Of a stretch of 64,000 bases of DNA, positions 1 to 10,698 are shown piece by piece (within the stretch, counting starts at the first letter, position 1; every line of letters begins with the position of its first letter). This stretch comes from Tupaia tana (Eukaryota > Chordata > Mammalia > Scandentia > Tupaiidae). The position numbers were made by a program, and so were the translations under genes. Under the pieces are notes generated by a model. The model ran no database searches. It was given only the letters and a program-made list of their open reading frames with translations, and was not told the origin of the DNA. Where the stretch lies: assembly GCA_026018925.1 (NCBI GenBank), contig JAKSZU010000018.1:29574452-29638451 (forward strand), written 5' to 3'.

Positions 1-41
1 AGAAGCTGATCTGGAGCCGACACTTTGGCAGCAGACAGATC

Positions 42-106
42 CTGTGTGTGTGTGTGCGTGTGCATGTGCGTGTGTGTGTGTGTGCGTGTGTGTGTGTGGT
101 GTGGTG
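42..106. repeat. (TG)n microsatellite
   Basis: Alternating TG with a few C interruptions. Confidence 0.9.
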
Positions 107-608
107 GGGGGTTCACCCAGCAGGCACCACCATCCGCTGGAAGCCATCATAGCTCCCACTTAGCAGGTGCGCAGTAGGCACTGGGCCTTTGCCAAGGGCT
201 TTACAGCCTCTTAATCTCCCCCAGTTCCAGGTGAGGAAACTGAGACTCAGGTCAGTTCATGCCCCAACTCTCATAGCCTTTCTCCACAAGAGTGGTTTTT
301 CTGACTTCTCTGGCTCGTGTTTTTAATTACTGCATTCAGCTCTGTTCCCACGGGAAGTGGGGTCTGGTGCTGTGGGAGGAGAGGTAGAGACCACAGACTC
401 AGAACCTGCTCTCTGGGAGCTATCTATAGTAAAGGAGGTGTCCAGGTGATTGCTTCTCTTGGAGTGATCTGGGAAGGCTGCATGGAGGAGGCAATAAATG
501 AAGAAGCTAGAAGCTATTTCCCCTTTAAACCCTTTGTTTCTCAGGACTAGATGAATGTTTCTGGTATGGTGGGGGAAGGAGGTGTGGGTAGAAAGGGCAG
601 TAGGCTAG
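107..608. other. non-coding, MIR-like trace
   Basis: Mostly single-copy. At about 180-290, GAGGAAACTGAGACTCAGG and its flanks resemble a minus-strand MIR. No exon is recognised. Confidence 0.5.
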
Positions 609-895
609 GGGCTAGTAGGTGGGCTGGTGGTTAAGGTGCTGAATTCTCACATGGCCAACCGTGGTTAGAGTCCCAGACCCCAAAGCTTGGACATGATGCT
701 GGGTATGCGGGTGTGTGTCCAAGATCTCGAGAGGACACGGGAGAAGGGATTGCGGTCATGCTGGGTTCACGTTAGTGTGTGCCCAAGCTCCTGAGAGGAG
801 AATGGAGAAGAGGTTGTGGCACGGCCATTCCCTTGGGGGAGTGATTTCTCACTTTCCCTCCCTCTCTGTGCCTCTCCAGCAAGTGCAGCCCCCTT
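609..895 (+). repeat. SINE-C with internally duplicated body
   Basis: The tRNA-like head (GGTGGTTAAGGTGCTG) runs to a CT-rich end. The body module GTGTGTGTCCAAG..GAGAGGA..GAGAAG..GATTGCGG occurs twice in a row. Confidence 0.85.
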
Positions 896-945
896 TGTTA
901 CATATCCAATATAGCCTCAATGTTCCTTTATTTTTTTCTTTTCAA

Positions 946-1122
946 AAATGATTTAATTTTATTTATTATTATTATTTAATTTGCTACCGGGCACACGCAC
1001 TCAACAGAGAGAGACAGAGAGAAAGAGAAAGTGAGAAAGCAAGCCACCAGGTCCAGAACTCGAACTATGGTCCACCATGTGGGAGCACAACACTTTAACC
1101 ACTGTGCCACCTGCTGGTCCCC
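946..1122 (-). repeat. SINE-B
   Basis: AT-rich tail (TTTATTATTATTATT) first, then the GAAAGTGAGAAAGCAAGCC body and the CCACCTGCTGGTCCCC head end. Confidence 0.9.
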
Positions 1123-1245
1123 TCAATATTCTTTATAGATGTCTGATGATGGTCAACAATTTATCACCCTCTGTACCCTGTCTAGTTTCAGAAAGAGCAT
1201 TTGATGGTGATATTATGCCCTAACACTGAAGAATTTAAGCAATAT

Positions 1246-1592
1246 GCAGTTGTTCCTCAGTATCAGAGAGGGATTGATTCTAGGAAACCCCCCCCCCCAT
1301 ACCAAAATCCATAGATGTTCAAGTTCCTTATATAAAATGACATAGTATTTACGTATAACCTACACACATCCTCCTTTATACTTAGATCATTTCAAAATTA
1401 CTTATAATATCTAATACAATATAAATACTATGTAAATTGTTTAGGGAATACTGACAAAAAAAGCTTGTACATGTTCAGTACAGATGCAACCATCATAGCC
1501 TACCTATTGATACAAAGTATCATCAACAACAATGTTACATTTTTGATCTGCAATCGATTGAATCTGTGGATGTGGAGGGGCCAACTGTATTG
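1246..1592 (+). mobile_element. MER2-like Tigger DNA transposon fragment
   Basis: It begins CAGTTGTTCCTCAGTATC and ends GGGGCCAACTGTA, an inverted terminal repeat pair as in MER2. Inside are CCAAAATCCATAGATGTTCAAG and ACATGTTCAGTACAGATGCA, also MER2-like. A non-autonomous TcMar-Tigger element flanked by TA. Confidence 0.85.
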
Positions 1593-2172
1593 TGAAGTCA
1601 TTGGTTGGAAGAGGAACTGACTTAGAGAAAAAGAGGTCATTGTACTGGGAATCTGTAACAAGCTTAAGGCTGTTGATTCTTTGTTGAGCTTCCTAACAGC
1701 TTAGGCAAAAAGAGAAACGTGATGAATTTATGTAGATGGCCTCTGAAAACCGAGGCAAGCCAGTGTGATCTAGAGACATGCTTTTGGTCATAAAAACTGG
1801 AAGCTGTTTGCTGCAAATCTTTGTGTGGCTAGAGGGGAGAGGAATGTGGGAGGTGTGATTAACTGTTAGAACAAATCCCAAAGCCTTTTAAGAATTAGTG
1901 TAAAGTCAATACTGTTATATGCCCATCTATTATTTTTAAATCCTCCCTGAGCCCTAAGCTTACCTGAGGAAGATACAGACTCAGAGTGGGTGAGGAAATG
2001 TTCTAAGGTCACCTGCACTGGAGTACAAATCTGGGATTTGCACTGAGATCTGGGAGTTCAAAGCCTGGCTCTAGGGATGCTTCATGATTGTTTTATTTGG
2101 TTTGGGTTGAGAGGCTCCTAGGACACTGAAGGGGAAGGAGGAGGACTTAAGGGAATATTTATCAGATGCCAG
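1593..2172. other. non-coding intronic sequence
   Basis: Single-copy, with a possible MIR remnant at about 1975-2065. Nothing coding recognised. Confidence 0.5.
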
Positions 2173-2173
2173 G

Positions 2174-2390
2174 GCAGACTAGCTGGTGGCATACTGGTTG
2201 AGGTGGCTGGATCCCACATGGCCAACTGGACAGGTTCAAATCCTTAGACCTTGAAAAATACACCACGCATGTGTCCACAATCCCGAGAAGAGAAAGACTG
2301 TGGTGTGGCTACCCTCTCCCCCACGGAGGGGGGGGTGTGATATGCTCACTCTCTGGCAGGTGTATGTGCCTATACCAAAACATTAAAAAA
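2174..2390 (+). repeat. SINE-C, old
   Basis: The head AGCTGGTGGCATACTGGTTGAG is diverged. The body AATCCCGAGAAGAGAAAG and a CCCCCACGGAGGGG-type palindrome remain. Confidence 0.8.
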
Positions 2391-3405
2391 GAGAGTAAGA
2401 GACAAACCATTCGGGGACCAAGTAGCTAGTAGGGAGGTCTTCGTGGAAGAGAAGGTTCTAAAGGGTTTATCTGGACTAAGGAGATTTGAAGGACGGAGGG
2501 TAGAAAGGCCTGACACTCAGGAGGCATCTTTGGGCCCAGGATATTGACACTGAACACGCAGTAGGGTCACTTGTACAGACAGACACCTTCTGTCCTTCCT
2601 TGCCCCACCTCCTGAAATCAATGGCCACGCAATCTCTAGTTTTCAAGGAAATAAGCAGAGAGCCTCATCTGCCACTAGGGGGTCTTGGGTTCAAATCCGG
2701 ACTCTGCCCCTAAGTTCCCTGAGCCTCAGTTCCACATCTGGAAATCCGTGATGGCGGGACTGCGAGGAGTTGCAGGTAATACCTGCCGGCGGTGTAGCAC
2801 AGTGTGTGTTGGAACGAGGGCAGTTGGGCCTCACAGGGACGTTTGTTCCAGGCTCTTAGGCCGGCATAACAGGCCCTCCGCGTGCATGCTCCCAGCGACA
2901 GCGAGCTCCAAGGCTTTACTTCCTTTGAAGGCACCTTGTGCACAGCGGCCTTGGGAAGTTCTGGCTCTCTGTCTCCACCCACCAGCCTCGTGCTGACTCT
3001 GGCGTCTCCAGCCCCAGCAGCCAGGCCAACTCCTCTTCAGCGGGAGGACAGGATGGGCCTGCCCAGACACGAGGGGTGGGGCCCGACAGGTGGGACAGGG
3101 GTAATCACACTGAGATTGCAGTCTCGGGGACTCGCAGGGCTTGCCTGGCGCCGAGAGGAGGCCCGTGCTAGCTCTTCCGCCCACCAGCGCCGCGCGCAGA
3201 GCAAACAACTGCCCTGTGTCCTCCGCTCCCCCCGGCCTCCCCGACTCACTGTGCTGGGGAGGCGTGAGTGTTTGGGAGTTAATTTATAATGACGTCATAC
3301 ATAATACTCCTCCCTAAGCCATGAGAACCCGGGCAGAGAAGGCTGAACGCGTCCCATCACCCGCCCTTCTCTGAAGGGCCCACTGTTCCGGGATGTTCCT
3401 TTTCG
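2391..3405. other. GC-rich single-copy intronic block with MIR
   Basis: 2665-2790 resembles a plus-strand MIR (GGGTTCAAATCCGGACTCTG, then CCTCAGTTCCACATCTG). 2850-3260 is CpG-rich with overlapping open frames on both strands, none like a known protein. The PLLP first-exon peptide MAEFPSK is not here. Confidence 0.5.
3290..3297. promoter_or_regulatory. consensus CRE palindrome TGACGTCA in GC-rich intronic block
   Basis: A full 8-bp cAMP-response element lies at the edge of a CpG-rich stretch (about 2850-3260) inside presumed PLLP intron 1. It could mark an enhancer or alternative promoter. Only the motif is seen. Confidence 0.4.
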
Positions 3406-3411
3406 TGTGCA

Positions 3412-3605
3412 TTTTTATTTTATTTATTTATTTTTGGTTGCCAGAGGGCAGAGAGAAAGAAAGCACCTCTTAATGGAGTGTGGACACACTGTAGTCTTTT
3501 TTCCTTCCTTTTTTCATCTCCTCAGGATATTTGGCATGCACATAAGCCCCAGAATGTTTTCTGAGCCACCGAGTCGGGATTGGGACACTGGTCAGCCATG
3601 TGGGA
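3412..3605 (-). repeat. SINE-C/D, highly diverged
   Basis: TTTATTTATTTATTTTTGG tail, CCAGAGGGCAGAGAGAAAG body and a GGTCAGCCATGTGGGAAC head. Confidence 0.65.
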
Positions 3606-3682
3606 ACGTCTTCCTGTGTATATCCTTTAAGCACTGCACTGTGGGCTTGGCCCTTTCTATGCGTTTTAAAAACACTGATGTG

Positions 3683-3896
3683 CGGGGCCAACAGGTGTCA
3701 TGGAGGTTGGGGTGCTGGACTCCCACATGGCAGATCACTGTTCGAGTCCTGGACCTGGTGCTTACATTTTTCACTTTCCCTCTCTGTCTCTCTTTCTCTA
3801 TTTCTCTCTGGTGAGCATGCATGCCCTATAACAAACTTAAAAAAATAAGAAGATTGATAAATGAAATTAAATAAATAATTCTTAAAAACAACAACA
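3683..3896 (+). repeat. SINE-B/C with target-site duplication
   Basis: Head GGGGCCAACAGGTGTCATGG to an A-rich tail. Flanked by AAACACTGATGTG (3670) and AACCTCTGATGTG (3899). Confidence 0.85.
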
Positions 3897-3910
3897 AAAA
3901 CCTCTGATGT

Positions 3911-4037
3911 GTGGCCAGGGGTGATGGGGTGGGCTTGTCGTCCCAGCTACTTGGGAAGCTGAGGAAGGAGGATCAGAAGTTCCAGGCTAGCCTGGGCAAC
4001 ATACTGAGACCCTGTCTCTAAAACCGTTTTTAAAAAA
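3911..4037 (+). repeat. 7SL-RNA-derived (Alu-monomer-like) element
   Basis: GTCCCAGCTACTTGGGAAGC, GAGGAAGGAGGATCA and AGCCTGGGCAACAT, then GAGACCCTGTCTCTAAAA. This matches the left Alu/7SL monomer with internal loss, as in FLAM/FRAM-like monomers. There is no second monomer. Confidence 0.85.
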
Positions 4038-4230
4038 TTGATGTTTTTAGTCTGTATTCTTTGTTCGGCAGTTGCTTTTCTCCCACCCAGTGCATCTGCA
4101 ATTTTTTCTTGTTAGTACAGACCTGTCTCCCTCTTTTTAAATGGGGACTGAATACCCCACAGTATCCCTGTAGCCCCAGTGGCACAAGGTCATTTCTCTG
4201 TTGCTAGATGCGTTGCTGTTGTTTGTTTGT

Positions 4231-4490
4231 TTTTGAGAGGTTTTTGCTATACGGTGCATGCACTCACTGGAGAGAGAGAGAGAGACAGAGACAGAGAGAG
4301 AGAGAGAGAAATCACCCCCAGGGGGGATGGCCATGCCACAATTCCTTTTCTTCTCCATTATCCTCTTGGGATTTTGGGCGGGCACACACACACACCTGGC
4401 ATGAGTTTTAAGCCACCGGGTTTGGGACTCAAACCATCGTCAACCATGTGGGAGTCCAGCGACATAATCATTATGCCATCTGCTGGCCCC
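4231..4490 (-). repeat. SINE-A
   Basis: Starts GAGAGGTTTTTGCTATACGG, carries (GA)n and CCCCCAGGGGGG, and ends CCATCTGCTGGCCCC. TSD-like CATTGTTGTTTTTT on the right is unclear. Confidence 0.9.
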
Positions 4491-4966
4491 CGCATTGTTG
4501 TTTTTTAAAATTGTTTTGTTCTTTGCAAAAATTCTACAGACACACACAGCGAAACCTCCACACGGTACCAAGGGAAATGAGTTGTCCCTGACCAGAGTCC
4601 AGGTGCCCTCACCCCAGACAGCCGCCACTCCCTGGGCATCATTCCAGGCGGGCCACTGCATATTTGCACACATAACTTCTGTCCTCCCTTGAGCACCCGC
4701 AGATGGGAGTGCTCTGTGCACATGCCAGGCCACGCTTCCCCAAGCCCGGCCACCTGGGGGTATCTGAGTCACTGTGACACCCACCTGTGCTATGTGGATC
4801 TTTAGGGTTTTCATATTTACTCGATTAGCTCCTTTAATAAGTAACACATTTACAGCGATCCAGAATGAAGCAGAGTAGGAAAGAGTACAATGAAAAAGGC
4901 TGTCCCCTTTTACATTAGCATTGACTCCTTGTTGCTGACACTTTTTAGTTTCCTGTATACTTTAAT

Positions 4967-5236
4967 TTTTTTTTTTTCCATAGGATGCATGTGCTTGCTG
5001 GAGACAGAGAGACAGAGAGACAGAGAGACAGAGAGACAGAGAGGGAAAGTGAAATAACACACCCCACCGGGAATGACCACACTGTAATCCTTTCTCCTCC
5101 ATTCTCCTCTTGGGATTTTGGGCACACATGCACACATGCCTGGCATGTCTTTCAAGACACCATGTCTGGGACTTGAACCACACAGTTGGCCATGTGGGAT
5201 CTAGCTGCCTGAACCTCCATGCCATCTGCTGGTCCT
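4967..5236 (-). repeat. SINE-A/C with (GACA)n body
   Basis: Poly-T, then CCATAGGATGCATGTGCTTGC, a run of AGACAGAG units, and a CATGCCATCTGCTGGTCC head end. Confidence 0.9.
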
Positions 5237-5609
5237 CTATACCATTTTAAGACCTAATTTAAAGAGATACACATAATTGTGGCTAAAGATTCCCAGCCTT
5301 TCCCATTGAACCCAAGAGATGGTCTGTCCACATCCTTCCTCACCTTGGCCTTTCCACTTGTGTCTCTGGGGCCCTCCTGTCTCAGCACACGGAATGGAAT
5401 TGCTTCTTTTTTGCGGCCTCGGTAGTCTCCGTCTGCAGCAGTAGTGTGAAGCCGGGGCCAATTTCTTTGTAGACAAGCCCTCATGTTTTCGTTCCGCTGT
5501 CATACACCTTGCTGTGGGGAGCAATCTCACCCGTGCCACTGAGTGCAACTGCAAGGTGCTTTTCTGGAAGTGGGATTGCTGGGTGGGAAGATATGCGACT
5601 TTTATATTT
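5237..5609. other. non-coding intronic sequence
   Basis: Single-copy, nothing recognised. Confidence 0.4.
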
Positions 5610-5866
5610 TAAAGAGGTTTTTGCCTTACGTTTTTTGTGCTTGCCGGAGACACAGAGAAACAGAGACAGTGAAAGGGAAAGTGAGAAATCACCCCCCTGG
5701 GGAGATGGCCATGTTGCAATACCTTTTCCCCATTCTGCTCCTGGGATCTTGGGCATGGACGTACATGTACCTGGTGTGATTTTGAAGCCACCGGGTCTGG
5801 GACTTGAACTTTCGTTGGCCATGTGAGACTCCAGCAATGTAACCGCTATACCATCTGTTGGCCCCA
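5610..5866 (-). repeat. SINE-A/C
   Basis: AGAGGTTTTTGCCTTACG to CCATCTGTTGGCCCC, full length. Confidence 0.9.
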
Positions 5867-5910
5867 AGGATATGCATCTTAGTGATGTTTTCTTTTGTTT
5901 TAAAGTGTGC

Positions 5911-6014
5911 TGGGACCAGTAGTTGGTGTAATGGCTATGTCACTGGGCTCCCATGTAGTCAACTGCGGTTCGAGTCTCGGACCCGGTGGCTTAAAAAACT
6001 CACACCGGGCGTGT

Positions 6015-6046
<32 letters not shown>

Positions 6047-6207
6047 CCAAAATCCCGAGAAGAGAATGGAGGAGAAGGGATTGCGGCATGGCCATTCCCC
6101 CTGGGGAGGTGATTTTTCACTTTCTGTCTCTCTGTCTCTCTCCGTCTCTCTGGAGAACACATGCGCCCTATAACAACAAAACCTCTCCAAAAAAAGAAAA
6201 AAAAAAG
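5911..6207 (+). repeat. SINE-A with expanded (GT)n
   Basis: GGGACCAGTAGTTGGTGTAATGG head and B box GGTTCGAGTCT. The GTGTGTG tract in the middle is expanded, followed by an A-rich end. Confidence 0.92.
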
Positions 6208-6940
6208 TTTGCTTATGTCTTCCAAGAGAACGAGAAAGGCAAGCACCCTCAATAGGGCCCCACACCATGAGCTCTCCACCCCCAGCCTACAGCCAGCTGC
6301 CCCGGCAGGTACAGGTTGATGGGAACTGAACCCCATCTTCTGTAGTTAGAAGACTGTCAGCATTGCAGGGCATCTTACCACCCTGCACCCCCGCAGCTGG
6401 GCCTGCCTTTGAGGTTCTGATAGAGGTTGCCACATGCCCTCCGCAGAGGTCGCACCCACCCCTCCCCACTGGCTGCAGGTCCTGTTCTCCACCCTTTGCA
6501 GTGGGGCGATGTGCCCGATCTGGTAGGCCACCATGGTAGGTGGCTGTGGCAGTTTCCCTTCTTTTCTCCTGAATGAGGTGGTCTCTTAGAAAATGTGCGA
6601 GCCATTCACATGTCCTTATGTATGTTCCTCGTTCATCGCGTGGAGTTGCTGATCTGTATCTTATCAATTGCTTGGAGCTCTAGATGATTTGTAAATATTT
6701 TTCATAGTATTTTTTTTCTTTTACTTTGTTCTTCGTATTTTTTCCCCCATGCAGACTTTGGTTTTTAGTTATGTTGCTGAATTTCTCTTTTTGTCTGGCT
6801 TCTAGAAATTAGATGTAAGAAAATAAAAACTTCTCCTATGTAGAACTTGGAATCTTCTATCATCTACATTCAATCACATCCTGGAAGATTATAAAATTTG
6901 GTTATATAGTTTGGTACTGATGTGTCTGGAACTTTTTGTT
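6208..6940. other. non-coding intronic sequence
   Basis: Single-copy; the 3' half is AT-rich. No repeat or exon recognised. Confidence 0.4.
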
Positions 6941-6985
6941 GTTGTTGTTGTTGTTGTTGTTTTTTTTTTTTTTTTTTTTTTTTTT

Positions 6986-7268
6986 CTGTAGGGCACATGT
7001 GCTAGCTGGAGAGAAAGAGAGAGGGAGGGAAGAAGATAGCTAGATAGACAGATAGATGAGATAGATAGATAGATAGATAGGCAGATAGACAGATAGACAG
7101 GTGATAACTAGCTAGCTAGATATCATCCCCCCCAGGGGGGAATGACCACACAATCCCTTCTCCTTTCTCCTCCTGGGATTTTGGGCATAGATATACATAT
7201 GCCCAGTGTTTTTCAAGCTGATGGATCCAGGATTCACCATGGTTAACCACCATGCCACCAGCCAGCCC
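6986..7268 (-). repeat. SINE-C with GATA microsatellite
   Basis: A long (TTG)n and poly-T tract (6940-6985) is followed by CTGTAGGGCACATGTGC. An internal (GATA)n at 7030-7105 has grown from the GA tract. Ends CCATGCCACCAGCCAGCCC. Confidence 0.88.
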
Positions 7269-7272
7269 AATA

Positions 7273-7285
7273 ACTTTATTAAAAA

Positions 7286-7325
<40 letters not shown>

Positions 7326-7454
7326 TTGACTAGAGAGAGGCACAGACAGAGAGAGAGAGAAAGTGAGAAAGCAAGCCACCAGGTCTGGAACTCAAACTGT
7401 GGTCAGCCATGAGGAAGTCCAGCACCTTAACCACCATGCCACCTGCTGGCCCCA
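7273..7454 (-). repeat. SINE-B with (TTA)n tail
   Basis: Twelve or more ATT units, then TTTGACTAGAGAGAGGC, GTGAGAAAGCAAGCCACC and CCACCTGCTGGCCCC. Confidence 0.93.
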
Positions 7455-7488
7455 CCCAAGAACCTTTTTTAAGAAAATAGTTTATTTT

Positions 7489-7630
7489 GGGGACTAGCAG
7501 GTGGCATAATGGTTAAAGTGCTATACTCTCGCGTGGCCGACCATGGTTTGGGTCTCAGAACTGTTGACTTGCTTTCTTACTTTCTCTCTCTTTCTCCCTC
7601 CGGTTAAATTAAAAGATAAATAATAGTAAC
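7489..7630 (+). repeat. SINE-B
   Basis: GGGGACTAGCAGGTGGCATAATGG head to CCGGTTAAATTAAAAG tail. Confidence 0.9.
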
Positions 7631-7671
7631 AGATAACAGTTGTTTAAGTTTATTTTTGTTTTATAAACATG

Positions 7672-8212
7672 CATTTATTTTTCTTTTTGTAATTGCCAGA
7701 GGTCACATGCTGCAATCTCACCCAGAGAGACAGAGGGAGTGGGGGGAACAACAATCCCCTGATGGCGTGTGGTTATGCTGCAATGCCTTCTCCATTTCTC
7801 CATCTTGTCAGTACTTTGGCCACACACACATGCACACACACAGGTGTGTGTTTTCTTTTTTTTTTTTTGGAGAGGTTTTTTCCATAGGGCGCGTGTGCTC
7901 GCCAGACAGACAGAGAGGGACAGAGAGAAAGCGAAAAATCACCCCCAGGGGGGATGGTCACACCGCAATCCCTTCTCCTCTATTCTCCTCTCAGGATCTT
8001 GGGCACGCACGCACATGCACCCAGTGTGAGTTTTAAGCCACCAGGTCCAGGACTTGAACTGCGGTAGACTACATGGGAGTCCAGCGACATAGCCATTACG
8101 CTAACTGCTGGTCCCAGGTGTGGTTTTCGAACTGCCGGGGCTGAGATTCAAATTGCTCAATCAGCCAAGTGGAATCCAGTTCCATTAATCACCAGGCCAC
8201 AGGGCTGGACTT
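7672..8212 (-). repeat. old SINE-D split by a SINE-A
   Basis: The left half is 7672-7855 and the right half 8117-8212, ending CCAGGCCACAGGGCTGG. It is interrupted by the next element. Confidence 0.75.
7856..8116 (-). repeat. SINE-A nested in older SINE
   Basis: GGAGAGGTTTTTTCCATAGG to CTAACTGCTGGTCCC. Flanks AGGTGTGTGTTTTC and AGGTGTGGTTTTC are the target-site duplication. Confidence 0.92.
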
Positions 8213-8242
8213 AAAAATTGTCTTGCAAAGTTAGTTTATTTT

Positions 8243-8345
8243 AGGACCAGCAGGTGGCGTAGTGGTTAAGTCACTAGACTCCCACATGGCTAATGGCAGT
8301 TCAAGTCCTGCACCTGGTGGCCTGAAAATGATGCCGAGAGAGAGG
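8243..8345 (+). repeat. SINE-B/C 5' fragment
   Basis: GACCAGCAGGTGGCGTAGTGG to CCTGGTGGCCTGAAAATGATGCC, 3' truncated. Confidence 0.85.
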
Positions 8346-8599
8346 AAGAGTATATGGAAGTTCATCAGGGAGAAAAAATGGAGACATTTGTGTTTGTTGC
8401 CTGTTGATGATAACGTGTATAGTATTCTCAACTGGATGTTGAGAATAAGGTTTCTTTCATGTTGGGTAAATTTTCTTTACAAGCCAAATGATGTATAGCG
8501 ATCAAGTGTTTAAAAAATAATAATAAAATGGAATTTAAAAAGAGAGAAAAAATAAACTATGTTCTATGCATAAAAGAAAAAAAGAAAGAAAAAGAAAAT

Positions 8600-8763
8600 C
8601 ATGCTGAGTGTGTATGTGTGTGTGCCAAATCCCAGGAGGAGAATGGAGGAGAAGGGATTGCAGTGTGGTCATCCCCCCTGGGGGGTGATTTCTCACTTTC
8701 TCTCTCACTGTCTCTGTCTGGCGAGTGCACACGCCCCATGGCAAAAACCTTAAAAAAGAAAAG
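8600..8763 (+). repeat. SINE-A, 5' truncated
   Basis: Starts inside the body at CATGCTGAGTGTGTATG, keeps CCCCCCTGGGGGG, ends CAAAAACCTT plus an A tail. Confidence 0.88.
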
Positions 8764-8936
8764 TTAGCTTATTTGTAATAGTACAAGTTTCTCGGCAGGT
8801 ACTGTGTAAACTATGATATATTCATGCCATGGCATTCAGTGCATCTAATAAAATGATACCTCCCTGCCCCTCAAAGAAAACAATAATGGCCCTATATGTA
8901 ATGACCAGACTATATGGTTAAGAAAGCAAGGTTTAG

Positions 8937-9208
8937 GGACCAGCAGCTAGCGTAATGGCTATGTCGCTGGACTCCCATGGAGTCGACCGCAGTTCTAGTC
9001 CTGGACCCAGTGGCTTAAACTCACGCCAGGCGCGTGTGCGTGCATGCCCAAGATCCTGAGAGGAGAATGGAGGAGAAAGGATTATGGATGGCATGGCCAT
9101 CCCCACTGGAGGGTGATTTCTCCCTTTCTGTCTCTCTGTCTCTCCCTGTCTTTTTGGTGAGCGCACACGCCCTATAGCAAAAACTTCTCCAAAAAAAAAA
9201 AGAAAGCA
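8937..9208 (+). repeat. SINE-A with TSD
   Basis: Flanked by AAGAAAGCAAGGT on the left (about 8920) and AGAAAGCAAGGT on the right. Full length. Confidence 0.93.
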
Positions 9209-9220
9209 AGGTATAAAACT

Positions 9221-9484
9221 GGGACCAGCAGTTAGCGTAATGGCTATGTCGCTGGACTCCCATGTAGTCAACTGCAGTTCGAGTCCTGGACCTGATGGCT
9301 TAAACTCATGCTGGGCATGTGTGCATGCATGCCCAAGATCCCGAGAGGAGAATGGAGGAGAAGGGATTGTGGTGTGACCATCCCCACTGGGGGATGATTT
9401 CTCGCTTTCTGTCTCTCTGTCTCTCTCTGTCTTTCTGGTGAGCGCATGCACCCTATAGCAAAAACCTCTCAAAAGAAAAAAAAA
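9221..9484 (+). repeat. SINE-A, second of a tandem pair
   Basis: Starts only about 12 bp past the previous copy's tail. GGACCAGCAGTTAGCGTAATGG head and B box GGTTCGAGTCC are intact. Confidence 0.93.
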
Positions 9485-9542
9485 CTGTGTATAGACTGCA
9501 TCATTTATGTGGAGGAGATATAGACATAAGATAGACTAGCCT

Positions 9543-9719
9543 GGGAGCCAGCAGATGGCGTGGTGGCTAAGGCACTGGACTCCCACATGGTTGACCACGG
9601 TTCAAGTCCCAGACCTGGTGGCTTGCTTTCTCACTTTTCCCGTCTCTTTCTCTCTGGTCAAATTAAAATAATAATAATAATAAATAAAATTAAATATATA
9701 ATTCTAAAAAAATAAAAAA
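9543..9719 (+). repeat. SINE-B
   Basis: GCCAGCAGATGGCGTGGTGG to GGTCAAATTAAAATAATAAT and a TTCTAAAAAA tail. Confidence 0.92.
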
Positions 9720-9735
9720 GATATACCAGCCTGAA

Positions 9736-9737
<2 letters not shown>

Positions 9738-9775
<38 letters not shown>

Positions 9776-9779
9776 TGTG
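9738..9779. repeat. (TG)n microsatellite
   Basis: About 20 TG units. Confidence 0.95.
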
Positions 9780-9929
9780 TTGCTAGTCCATGGGAAGACA
9801 TGTAGGAGCCTCTCCTGGTTGTCCCTGGACAAGAGTTTGAGTAGCGGGGGAGAGAAGGACAGACCAAATACACCACTTGGTTACTTACAATGTCATGTGT
9901 GTTACAAATGAAATAAAAAGAATGTATTC

Positions 9930-10132
9930 CCTCCATGAGTGAGAGATACAGACAGACAGCACCTCTACCAGGGCCTCGATGCTGAGAGTCACCTCCAGCT
10001 TCAGTCAGTCCTGGATTGTGGGCACATACGTGTGTTCCATGCTCAGGGAAGTCTCTAGACAAGAATCTAGAACTTTCCCCATGGGTTGGCCTTGCAGAAT
10101 TTCGTGTTTTACTACGGCATCACTGTCCAGCT
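9930..10132 (-). repeat. SINE-D
   Basis: AGCACCTCTACCAGGGCC, CACCTCCAGCTTCAG, TTGTGGGCACATACG, CCTTGCAGAATTTCGTG and TTTTACTACGGCATCACTG align with the copy at 16287. Confidence 0.75.
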
Positions 10133-10139
10133 CCAAATA

Positions 10140-10394
10140 TTTTTCTCCTTTTTTGCCATTGGTTGTGTGTACCCTCTGGAGAGAGACAGAGAGACAGTGA
10201 GAGGGAAAGTGAGAAATTATCCCCTGGGGGATGGCCACACGACAGTCCCTTCTCCTCTAATTCTCCTCCTTGGATTGTGGGTATGAATGCACATGTATCC
10301 AGTGTGATTTTCAAACTGCTGGGTCTGAGACTAGAATCACAGTTGGCCACATGGGAGTGCAGCACCTTAACCACCATGCCACCTGCTGGTCCTG
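10140..10394 (-). repeat. SINE-C
   Basis: TTTTTGCCATTGGTTGTGTG to CCACCATGCCACCTGCTGG. Confidence 0.9.
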
Positions 10395-10424
10395 TCCCAC
10401 GTATTTCAGAAATAAAATAATATT

Positions 10425-10698
10425 GGGACCAGCAGTTAGTGTAATGGCTATGTCGCTGGACTCCCACGTAGTCGACTGCGGTTCGAGTCCCGGACCCGGT
10501 GGCTTAAACTCACGCCGGGCGCGTGTGTGTGCATGCCCAAGATCCCGAGAGGAGAATGGAGGAGAAGGGATTGCAGTGTGACCATCCCCCCTGAGGGGTG
10601 ATTTCTCACTTTCTATCTCTCTGTCTCTCTCTGTCTGTCTGGTGAGCGCACGCACCCTATAGCAAAAACCTCTCCAAAAAAAAAAAAAAAAAAAAAAA
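10425..10698 (+). repeat. young SINE-A with perfect 17-bp TSD
   Basis: AGAAATAAAATAATATT occurs at 10408-10424 and 10699-10715. Intact A box (TAGTGTAATGG), B box (GGTTCGAGTCC) and A tail. Confidence 0.96.

Noticed and set aside
7030-7105. GATA repeat as a regulatory cluster
   Set aside because: Simple microsatellite expansion inside a SINE.
8933-9472. 179-codon minus-strand open frame
   Set aside because: It runs through two adjacent SINE-A copies on their antisense strand; the same peptide recurs at other SINEs.
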